Part shown: positions 57,695 to 64,000 of the stretch, piece by piece
Layout: each line of letters opens with the position of its first letter
Numbering within the stretch: position 1 is the first letter of the stretch
Assembly: GCA_963733135.1 (NCBI GenBank)
Contig: CAVTBX010000009.1
Coordinates: 1-64,000 of the forward strand
Length of the DNA stretch: 64,000 bases
From: CAVTBX01 sp963733135
Lineage (GTDB): Bacteria; Actinomycetota; Thermoleophilia; Gaiellales; Gaiellaceae
Reading direction: 5' to 3'
Notes under the pieces: model-generated
Database searches by the model: none
Seen by the model: the letters and a program-made list of their open reading frames with translations, nothing else
Told to the model about the DNA's origin: nothing
Program-made: the position numbers and the translations under genes

Positions 57695-58131
57695 CTCTCT
57701 CGTCCCTCCACGAGCCGCGCCAGGCGCCGGCCCTCATCCCTGAGGTACCAGCGCATGAGCGCGTGGAAGCCCGGAACCGGGAGGCCGAGCGGCCGTGGGC
57801 TCTCGAGGTCGAGCACGAACCGGAGTCCGGTCGCCGAGTCGCCGTCCGGCGTGAGCTCGCAGCGAAGGACGGTCGCGAGCGGTCCCTCGATGCTCCGCAG
57901 GGCGAACGTCCGCGGTGGGCTGAGCTCGGTCACCTCGAAGATCGTCGTGTAGCGCCGGCCGAGGAAGCGCACCGTCTCCGTGATGCGGGTGCCCACCGTG
58001 ACCGGCTCAGCGTCAGCTCTGAATGCGACGACCGATGGGCGCCAGGTTGGATGGGTCGTCGGGTCGGCGAGCGTCGCGAAGACCGCCTCGGCCGGCGCCG
58101 CGATCCAGACCGTCTCCTCGCTTCGAGTCAC
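57691..58131 (-). CDS. SRPBCC (START-like) family protein
   Basis: 146 residues, GTG 58131 overlapping the preceding stop. Starts VTRSEETVWIAAPAEAVFAT with the polyketide-cyclase-like first strand, ADPTTHPTWRPSVVAFRADA, TRITETVRFLGRRYTTIFEV and the long C-terminal helix LGLPVPGFHALMRWYLRDEG. The fold binds hydrophobic ligands such as lipids. It is the last gene of the seven-gene lipid row. Confidence 0.8.
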   Translation of the reverse strand: MTRSEETVWIAAPAEAVFATLADPTTHPTWRPSVVAFRADAEPVTVGTRITETVRFLGRRYTTIFEVTELSPPRTFALRSIEGPLATVLRCELTPDGDSATGLRFVLDLESPRPLGLPVPGFHALMRWYLRDEGRRLARLVEGRES

Positions 58132-59093
58132 CGGCGCGCGAAGAGGTAGTGGGAGACGAGCCACTCGGAGCCGTCCCGATAGCCCCAGAGCTCTGCGCAC
58201 GCGAGGAAGAACGACCTCCAGGCGTTGTAGTGCGCAGACCCGAAGCGCTCGACGATCTCGTCCCGGTTCTCGGCCATCCGCTCAAGCCAGGCTTCGGCTG
58301 TACGCGAGTAGTGAACGCCGGAAACCGGCCACTGCTCGACGAGCTCGAGGTCGCGCTGGAACTCGGCTAGGAGGTCGGCCGACGGCATCGTGCCGGCTGT
58401 GAAGAACCGGCGTGCCATCCAGCCGGCCTCGTAGGGATACGCGAGCTCGCGGTGGCAGAAGAGGTGGACGAAGAGGAGGCCGTCGTCGGTCAAGTGGTCT
58501 GCCAGTCGCGCCAGGAGCGCCTCGTAGTTCCGCATGTGCTCGAACATCTCGACCGAGACGATGCGGTCGAATCGGCGACCGAGCCTGAGCTCGTTGACGT
58601 CGGTCGTCACGACCTCGACTGAAGCGGGCGCCCGAGCCTCGATCCACTCCCGCTGCGGCTGCGAGTTCGAGACGGCTGTGATCCGCGCGGCCGGAAAGCG
58701 CTCCGCGAGCCACAGCGTCAGCGATCCCCACCCGCACCCGAGGTCGAGGATCTCCATGCCGTCCTCGATGCGCGCCCGCTCGGCGGTCAGGGCGAGCATT
58801 GCCTCCTCGGCCCGGGCAAGGGTCCGCGTCCCGTTCTCCCAGAGGCAAGAGCTGTACTTCATCCGCGGACCGAGGACGAGCTCGAAGAACTCGGGCGGCA
58901 CCTCGTAATGTTGCTCGTTGGGCTTTGCGGGCTGGGCCGCGACCGGCGAGCTCCGCAGCTCGTCCACGAAGGCTGCCTTCGCGCCCGGCCCCTTGCGCCG
59001 CTCGCGGCGAAGACGGGTGGCGAGGTTCGCCCGTATCGCCAGGCGGACGAGCGGGTCGGGGACGCCGGCCTCGACGATCCGCTCGGAAATCAT
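58128..59093 (-). CDS. Cyclopropane-fatty-acid-synthase-like methyltransferase (short, plant/mycolic type)
   Basis: 321 residues from ATG 59093 (ATGA overlap). Substrate-side motif NEQHYEVPPEFFELVLGPRM, SSCLWENGTRTLARAEEAML, SAM loop EILDLGCGWGSLTLWLAERF, ITAVSNSQPQREWIEARA and VSVEMFEHMRNYEALLARLA, FVHLFCHRELAYPYE. It differs strongly from the Cfa at 60524 (only the core is shared), so they have distinct roles; GMARRFFTAGTMPSADLL-like region matches a plant-type CFA clade. It methylates an unsaturated acyl chain or related lipid. Confidence 0.85.
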   Translation of the reverse strand: MISERIVEAGVPDPLVRLAIRANLATRLRRERRKGPGAKAAFVDELRSSPVAAQPAKPNEQHYEVPPEFFELVLGPRMKYSSCLWENGTRTLARAEEAMLALTAERARIEDGMEILDLGCGWGSLTLWLAERFPAARITAVSNSQPQREWIEARAPASVEVVTTDVNELRLGRRFDRIVSVEMFEHMRNYEALLARLADHLTDDGLLFVHLFCHRELAYPYEAGWMARRFFTAGTMPSADLLAEFQRDLELVEQWPVSGVHYSRTAEAWLERMAENRDEIVERFGSAHYNAWRSFFLACAELWGYRDGSEWLVSHYLFARR

Positions 59094-59895
59094 GTCGCGC
59101 TCCGCGGGAACCACGGCACGAACGGGCTCGTCTCGCGCTGGTAGCGGCGGTAGTCGTCGCCGCGGCTGCGGAGGGACGACTCCTCGGCGGGCGGGATCCC
59201 GGTCACGAAGAGGATGAGGTAGAGCATGAGCGCCGGCGCCAGGAGTCCGATCCAGCCGTAGGGCGCGGCGAGCGCGACGATCGCGTACGCCACCCACGTG
59301 AGCCACTGGAAGAAGTAGTTCGGGTGCCGCGAGAAGCGCCACAGGCCTTCGCGCATCGTCTTGCCCTTGTTGGCGGGGTCGGCCTTGAACCGCGTGAGCT
59401 GCGCGTCCGCTACCGACTCGAGGCCGGCCGCAGCGACCCAGAGCCCGGCGCCGACCCATTCGATCGCCGTGATGCTGCCCGCTGTCGTTGAAGACCGCGA
59501 GGAGCACGGGTGCCGAGAGGACGAGAGCCACGAAGGCCTGCGCCTGGTAGAAGATCGCGAACGTCAGCTGCTCGCGACCCTTCTCGCGCCAGCGCCGGCG
59601 AAGCTCCTGGTAGCGGGTGTCCTCTTCTGCATCTCCGCCCGCACGGCCGAGGACGAGGTACGCGATCCGCAGGTTCTCGAGGCCGGCCATGCTCGCGATC
59701 AGGATCCTGTGCTCAAGCTCGCCGGGGCCGAGCGCCGCGTAGATCGCGGCCAGGACGACCAGGCTCACGGCCCAGCCAGCGTCCACGAGAGTGGCGCTGC
59801 CCAGTCCGGCGCTGATGGAGGTAGAGCGCGAAGAGGATGGCCGCGGCCGCCGCCCAGCCGATCAGGATGAGCGCCGCATAGCCGTGGAGGCTCAT
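59090..59895 (-). CDS. DUF1295 membrane protein (steroid 5-alpha-reductase-like), two frameshifts
   Basis: Starts MSLHGYAALILIGWAAAAAI; after a shift near 59795 continues VDAGWAVSLVVLAAIYAALG, YLVLGRAGGDAEEDTRYQEL, FAIFYQAQAFVALVLSAPVL; after a second near 59485 reads GLWRFSRHPNYFFQWLTWVA and PPAEESSLRSRGDDYRRYQR, the NADPH-binding C-terminal signature (RHPNYF, Y-x6-Y-type). Six or more helices, about 267 residues. It probably reduces a double bond of a lipid intermediate. In an overlapping operon with two Cfa-like genes. Confidence 0.82.
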
Positions 59896-60527
59896 GCCGC
59901 GTACCAGGCGTGCTGGGGCTCACCGTAGGGCAGGCCGAGCTCGCGGATGATCTCTTCGACGCGCGCCGTCAGAGCGCGGGCAGCTGCCACCGTCGGGCGT
60001 TCGGGCGCGACCTCAATCGGGTGCCCGACGAGGACCCGGATCTTCGGCAGGCCGACCCGGAAGCGTCCGGGCCGAAGAGCGCGCTCGGTTCCGACCATGC
60101 GGACGGGCACGATCGGCACGCCCTTCGCGAGAGCGAGCCGAGCCGCCCCGCGCAGGTAGGGCCGACGGCGATAGGGCAGGCAGGTTCCCTGCGGGAAGAT
60201 GCCGAGGAGCTCACCCGCGTCGAGGAGTCGCCCGGCGCGCCCGAGTGCATCCGCGTCGCCGATGCCCCGGTCGATCGGGAATGTCCCGAACGCGTCCATG
60301 ATCCGCGCGAGCAGCGGGTTCTTCCAGAGCTCCGCCTTCGCCATGTAGCGGATCTTCCGTGTGGTGACCGTGCCGAGGACGAACGGGTCGACGAGCGACT
60401 CGTGGTTCGCCACGAGAATGCACGGCCCCGCCGCCGGGATTCGCTCGGCCCCGCTGAGCTCGATGCGGTAGAGGGCTTTCACGAACGGCCGGAAGCCGAT
60501 CGCGTCTAGGACGTGGTAGAGGATCAC
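59892..60527 (-). CDS. 1-acyl-glycerol-3-phosphate acyltransferase (PlsC family)
   Basis: 211 residues, GTG 60527 overlapping the Cfa stop. Block I NHESLVDP (HX4D), block II FGTFPIDRGIGDADALGRAG, block III GIFPQGTCLPYRRRPYLRGA (usual FPEGTRS altered), block IV VPIVPVRMVGTERAL. It makes phosphatidic acid or remodels an acyl chain; in this row it may load modified acyl groups onto phospholipid. PQGT instead of PEGT is notable: Glu to Gln at a conserved site. Confidence 0.85.
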   Translation of the reverse strand: MILYHVLDAIGFRPFVKALYRIELSGAERIPAAGPCILVANHESLVDPFVLGTVTTRKIRYMAKAELWKNPLLARIMDAFGTFPIDRGIGDADALGRAGRLLDAGELLGIFPQGTCLPYRRRPYLRGAARLALAKGVPIVPVRMVGTERALRPGRFRVGLPKIRVLVGHPIEVAPERPTVAAARALTARVEEIIRELGLPYGEPQHAWYAA

Positions 60528-61756
60528 GGCGCCGGCTGCTCGTTCGGCCGCGCGAACACGAGCTGAGCGTCACCGAGGATGCCGGTCCGGAACGCTGCCT
60601 CGCAGAACCCCAGATAGAAGTCCCACGTGCGCTCGAAGTGCCGGTCGTAGCCGAGCCCGCGCACCTCGTCGAGGCGGGAGAGGAAGCGCTGCCGCCAGCG
60701 ACGCAGTGTCTCCGCGTAGCTCGCTCCGATGTCCTCACGCGCGCGGATGGCGAGGCCCGAGGCCGCCGCCGCCCCGTGGAGCGCCGAGAGCGACGGGATC
60801 AGGCAACCGGGGAACACGTAGCGCTCGATCCAGTCGGGCGCACTCCTGTAGCGGTCGTAGCGCTCGTCCGGAATGAGGATGGTCTGGACGCACGCCGTTC
60901 CACCGGGCTCGAGCAGTCGGTCGAGCGCCGCGAAGTACGTCGGGAGCTGCCGCTCGCCGATCGCCTCGATCATCTCGATCGAGGCCGCCTTCGTGTACGA
61001 GCCCCCATGCGTCCGGTAGTCCTCCTCCAGCACCGTGATCCTGGCCGAGAGGCCGGCCGTGGCGGCCCGCTCGCGCGCCAGCGCCGCCTGGGCCGGCGAG
61101 AGAGTCAGTCCCGTGACGTGCGCGCCGTACTCGCCGGCTGCGACGAGCGCGAAGCTGCCCCAGCCGCAGCCGATCTCGAGCACGCGGTCGTCCGGCCCGA
61201 GCCCGAGCTTGTCGCACACCATCCGCAGCTTGCGGAGCTGAGCGTCCTCGAGCGCCTCGCCGGGTCGCTCTAACACGGCGCACGAGTACGTCATCGTCTC
61301 GTCCAGGAAGAGCCGGAAGAGGTCGTTCCCGAGGTCGTAGTGGTACTGGATGTTCTTCCGTGCACCGAAGCGCGAGTTTCGGCGTGCGAGCCGCGGGCGG
61401 GCGGTCGAGAATCGAAGCCAACCGGGGTGCCGCGCCGCCGCAACCTCCGCGTTTCGGAGCAGGAGCTCGAGGAGGGCGACGAGATCGTCGGACTCCCACT
61501 CGCCGGCCTGGTACCCCTCGCCGAGGCCGAGCTTCGGGCGCGTCGCGAGCCGCCGGAAGAAGCGCGCCGAGCGGATCCGCATCGTCACCTCGGGCCCCGA
61601 GCCGAACCGGCGCGTCGAGCCGTCCGGGAGCTCGACGGCGAGCGTGCCTCCTTCGAGCTCGTGCAAGAGCCCGCCGAGCACCGAGGCGGCCGCACGGCCG
61701 AGAAACGCCCCGCGCGCGCCAGGCAGGCGCCGAAGAGTGGATTCGGCGGTGCTCAC
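60524..61756 (-). CDS. cfa: Cyclopropane-fatty-acyl-phospholipid synthase (Cfa family)
   Basis: 410 residues from GTG 61756. N-terminal lipid-binding part (GGLLHELEGGTLAVELPDGS, KLGLGEGYQAGEWESDDLVA), NIQYHYDLGNDLFRLFLDET, MTYSCAVLERPGEALEDAQL, SAM loop VLEIGCGWGSFALVAAGEYG, SIEMIEAIGERQLPTYFAAL with the Glu of the bicarbonate site, and the C-terminal YDRHFERTWDFYLGFCEAAF. It adds a methylene or methyl to unsaturated phospholipid acyl chains. Overlaps both neighbours. Confidence 0.93.
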   Translation of the reverse strand: MSTAESTLRRLPGARGAFLGRAAASVLGGLLHELEGGTLAVELPDGSTRRFGSGPEVTMRIRSARFFRRLATRPKLGLGEGYQAGEWESDDLVALLELLLRNAEVAAARHPGWLRFSTARPRLARRNSRFGARKNIQYHYDLGNDLFRLFLDETMTYSCAVLERPGEALEDAQLRKLRMVCDKLGLGPDDRVLEIGCGWGSFALVAAGEYGAHVTGLTLSPAQAALARERAATAGLSARITVLEEDYRTHGGSYTKAASIEMIEAIGERQLPTYFAALDRLLEPGGTACVQTILIPDERYDRYRSAPDWIERYVFPGCLIPSLSALHGAAAASGLAIRAREDIGASYAETLRRWRQRFLSRLDEVRGLGYDRHFERTWDFYLGFCEAAFRTGILGDAQLVFARPNEQPAP

Positions 61757-62505
61757 GCGCGCACCGATCCCTTTCCCGGCTCGAAGGGCGGCTTGTGGTG
61801 GAACGGAACGCGCTTCAGCCAGAGCCTGAGCGCCTGCCAGTGGATGAGCGCCGTGATCCGGGCCGGCATGAGCGGATAGCGGACGAGCGCGCGGGCCAGG
61901 CTCGCATTCGTGAGCTCCTCGCGCCGGCCCGTGAGGACGGCATGGAGCGGCATGCGTCCCTTCTGGTGCAGCTCGACGCGGGCCATGACGGTGGCGCCCG
62001 GCTCCGAGAACACGTAGCGGTACCGGCCCTCGACGCCGAAGAACGGCGAGACGTGGAGACGCTTGTCGTGCTCGTACGTGAGCGAGTCTCCGGGCAGTAC
62101 TTCCGGCAGGCGCTCGCCGAACGTGTTGTTCAGCTCGGCCACCATGCACGCGAGCTCCCCGTCCGGGCGGTAGCACCAGTAGAAGCTGACCGGGTTGAAG
62201 ACGTAGCCGAGGACCCGGAGCTGGGTCAGCACCTCGATCCGTGACTCGCTCGGGAGCTCGACGCCGTGCTCGCGGACGAAGCGAAGCACCTTCGCCTTGA
62301 TCGGCAGCCCGTCGTCCTCGAAGTGGTCGGCATCGCGAAAGGCGACGACATTCGGCGCGTTCCAGGAGACTAGGCGCAGGCGACGCTCGAGCTCGGGCAG
62401 CTCGTCGAGGTCGACGAGCCAGTAGAGAACCGGGTACTTGAAGACGTTCCGCGCCGGCTCGCGGCGGGCGTGCATGAGCGTGCCTTCGTAGAGTGCGGAC
62501 CTCAC
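61753..62505 (-). CDS. DUF1365 family protein
   Basis: 250 residues, GTG 62505. Family features: LYEGTLMHARREPARNVFKY, VLYWLVDLDELPELERRLRL, VLTQLRVLGYVFNPVSFYWC and YEHDKRLHVSPFFGVEGRYR. DUF1365 genes nearly always sit between an FAD amine-oxidase-like gene and a Cfa gene, as here; biochemical function is not established. Four-base overlaps on both sides. Confidence 0.93.
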   Translation of the reverse strand: MRSALYEGTLMHARREPARNVFKYPVLYWLVDLDELPELERRLRLVSWNAPNVVAFRDADHFEDDGLPIKAKVLRFVREHGVELPSESRIEVLTQLRVLGYVFNPVSFYWCYRPDGELACMVAELNNTFGERLPEVLPGDSLTYEHDKRLHVSPFFGVEGRYRYVFSEPGATVMARVELHQKGRMPLHAVLTGRREELTNASLARALVRYPLMPARITALIHWQALRLWLKRVPFHHKPPFEPGKGSVRA

Positions 62506-63731
62506 CAGTCCACCCCGAGCGCCGCCGCGACCCTGACCCCCGATGCGAGGCCGTCCTCGTGAAAGCCGTTGCCGTGGTGCGCGCCCGCGTAGTGCGTGCG
62601 GCGCTGCCCGGAGAGCTCGCGGAGAGCAGGCTGCGCGCGGATGCTCTCGAGCGTGTAGAGCGGATGCTCGTACGTCATCCGGGCGATCACGCGTCCGGGG
62701 TCGATCGCGTCGGGGCGGTTGAGCGTCACGCAGTACTCCTCGTCGGCCTCGAGCCGCTGGAGCCGGTTCAGGGAGTACGTGATCGTCGGCTTCCCGTTCG
62801 GCGCGTCGCAGTCGACGGAATGGAAGTTCCACGCCGAGCGGGCGGCATGTGAGCGCGGGAGGAGCGAGGAGTCCGTGTGGAGCACCGTCTCGTTCTCGGT
62901 GTAGCCGAAGGCTCCGAGGGCTGCGCGTTCCTCGTCGCTGGGATCGGCGAGGAGCCGGAGCGCCTGGTCGGCGTGGGTCGCGAGGACGACGTGGTCGTAC
63001 CGCCGGGACTCGTCCTCATTGGTCAGGAGCGTGACGCCGTCGGGCCGGCGGACGAGTGAGCGTACGCCGAGCCCGATGTGGAGGCGAGGTCCGAGCCGCT
63101 CGGAGATCCGGTCGACGTACGTCCGGCTGCCTCCGACGACGGTCCGCCAGCGGAAGCGCCCGAAGCCGAGCATCCCGTGGTTGTCGAAGAAGCGGATCGC
63201 ATGAGCGGCGGGAAACTCGAGGGCCCGTCCCGGGGCGGTCGACCAGAGCGCGGAGGTGAGCGGGACGATGAAGTGGTCTCGAAAGCGCTGCGAGTAGCCG
63301 CGCTCGCTCAGGTACCGGCCGAGCGTGTGTGACTCGTAGTCGGCTTCGTCGAGCGATCGCCGAGCTGTTCGCAACCAGCGGCCGATCTCCGCGACGAGCG
63401 CATGGAAGCGCGGCCGCACGAGATTCCGCCGCTGCGCGTACGGACGCCGGCCCGAGTACTCGAGCCCGCAGGCGCGACAGGCGACCGAGAAGGACATGTC
63501 CGATTCCTGTGTGGCCACGCCGAGCTCGGTGAAGAGCCGCCGGAGGAGCGGGTAGTTCGGGTCGTTGTGAACCAGGAAGCCGGTGTCGAGCGCCAGGCCT
63601 CGGTGCGAGACCGTGTGCGTGTGCCCGCCCGCGTAGTCGGCGCGCTCGAAAACGTCCACCTCGTGCGCACGCGAGAGCAGGTAGGCGGCTCCCAGGCCGG
63701 AGATTCCGGCGCCGATGACGGCGATTCGCAT
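62502..63731 (-). CDS. FAD-dependent amine-oxidase/desaturase-like protein
   Basis: 409 residues from ATG 63731. FAD-binding Rossmann start RIAVIGAGISGLGAAYLLSR, then EVDVFERADYAGGHTHTVSH, LALDTGFLVHNDPNYPLLRR, substrate-side VACRACGLEYSGRRPYAQRR, and the C-terminal HYAGAHHGNGFHEDGLASGV. Members occur beside DUF1365 and cfa genes in photooxidative-stress or light-induced clusters; related proteins are proposed to desaturate methylated fatty acids in furan fatty acid synthesis. First gene of the row, 57 bp from the divergent desaturase. Confidence 0.88.
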   Translation of the reverse strand: MRIAVIGAGISGLGAAYLLSRAHEVDVFERADYAGGHTHTVSHRGLALDTGFLVHNDPNYPLLRRLFTELGVATQESDMSFSVACRACGLEYSGRRPYAQRRNLVRPRFHALVAEIGRWLRTARRSLDEADYESHTLGRYLSERGYSQRFRDHFIVPLTSALWSTAPGRALEFPAAHAIRFFDNHGMLGFGRFRWRTVVGGSRTYVDRISERLGPRLHIGLGVRSLVRRPDGVTLLTNEDESRRYDHVVLATHADQALRLLADPSDEERAALGAFGYTENETVLHTDSSLLPRSHAARSAWNFHSVDCDAPNGKPTITYSLNRLQRLEADEEYCVTLNRPDAIDPGRVIARMTYEHPLYTLESIRAQPALRELSGQRRTHYAGAHHGNGFHEDGLASGVRVAAALGVDW

Positions 63732-63788
63732 CAACCGTTGTTCGCCCGCCGCCGAATCCCGGTTGACGGGTAGCGTTGTTCAACCGCC
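63732..63788. promoter_or_regulatory. Divergent promoter between the lipid operon and the desaturase
   Basis: 57 bp must hold both promoters. GGTTGA (63761-63766) and TCAACC (63780-63785) form an inverted repeat, and TCAACCGTTGTT near 63731 resembles GTTGTTCAACC near 63775. A shared regulator such as a MerR/LitR or ECF system is possible but not shown. Confidence 0.35.
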
Positions 63789-64000
63789 ATGAGTGGACAA
63801 ACCTTAGACACGGATCTCGGAGTCGCAACGGTGAGGGAGCGAACGAGCGCCCTCAGCCAGGTCGTGACGCTCATCGCGGTCGTCGTGCCGCCCTTCGGGC
63901 TCCTCTCGGCGATGGGTCTCCTCTGGGGCGTCGCGTTCAACTGGCTCGACCTCACCCTTCTGATCGGGCTCTACGTCGTCTGCGCCTTCGGGACGACGAT
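63789..64000 (+). CDS. Acyl-CoA/phospholipid desaturase, N-terminal part (cut by window end)
   Basis: From ATG 63789: MSGQTLDTDLGVATVRERTS, then two membrane segments, VVTLIAVVVPPFGLLSAMGL and FNWLDLTLLIGLYVVCAFGT. This matches the start of membrane di-iron delta-9 desaturases, in which the HxxxxH box follows shortly after (not yet reached). It would supply unsaturated acyl chains to the divergent Cfa operon. Identity is inferred from the membrane pattern and context. Confidence 0.6.
   Translation, partial: MSGQTLDTDLGVATVRERTSALSQVVTLIAVVVPPFGLLSAMGLLWGVAFNWLDLTLLIGLYVVCAFGTT

Overview
The window is high-GC bacterial DNA. Gene families and layout suggest an actinobacterium of the Thermoleophilia type (Gaiellales or Solirubrobacterales). 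That placement is inferred from a DosRS-like two-component pair, a GNAT/ADP-forming acyl-CoA synthetase fusion, many GTG/TTG and some probable CTG starts, and dense ATGA/GTGA gene overlaps. No rRNA or marker alignment was available. Single-base frameshifts break several normally essential genes (proS, valS, rplU, folC), so much of the damage is probably base-level assembly error rather than gene decay. The left end (1 to about 545 joined to proS) looks like a chimeric junction.

Layout. 1-5.4 kb: broken membrane-protein fragment, truncated proS, XRE regulator, two coiled-coil genes, tRNA-Pro, mgtE remnant. 5.5-21.3 kb: a stress or dormancy island with two universal stress proteins, alcohol dehydrogenase, P-type ATPase and deazaflavin-nitroreductase remnants, MgtE, small membrane proteins, a ZIP transporter, an FAD oxidoreductase joined to a CBS pair, a NirK-like copper protein, a GNAT/ACS fusion, and a NarL-type regulator with a GAF-GAF-HisKA_3 kinase whose first GAF keeps the haem-ligand motif of mycobacterial DosS. 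A 17-18 bp palindrome (consensus near CTGCGGGWWASCCGCAR) lies 60-130 bp upstream of six genes here, making a self-contained DosR-like regulon plausible.

22.4-27.7 kb: tRNA-Arg, a 961-residue secreted Fn3-like repeat protein, tRNA-Leu, ACC deaminase, and an ars-type locus with an ArsR repressor, an ArsC-like phosphatase and a divergent 29-residue, nine-cysteine peptide across a large palindrome. 27.8-42 kb: tig-clpP-clpX, two tandem TPR/class III cyclases, valS, folC, a zinc-ribbon membrane protein, ndk, two paralogous methyltransferases and maf. 42.1-42.8 kb: a REP-associated (RAYT) transposase between two GGTGCC(N)GGCACC palindromes.

42.9-55.4 kb: a core cell-shape and housekeeping cluster, mreBCD-mrdA-rodA-(DUF697)-rne-rplU-rpmA-obgE-nadD-rsfS, then tRNA-Ala. 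55.7-57.7 kb: cupin, PNPOx-like and MOSC genes. 57.7-63.7 kb: seven minus-strand lipid-modification genes that all overlap by 4 bp (FAD oxidase, DUF1365, Cfa, PlsC, DUF1295, Cfa-like, SRPBCC), divergent from a fatty-acid desaturase cut by the window end.

A second layer runs through 25.6-55.7 kb: seven copies of a two-part palindromic element with a conserved CATGACGA-type core, each directly 3' of a gene or tRNA. It resembles no repeat family I can name.
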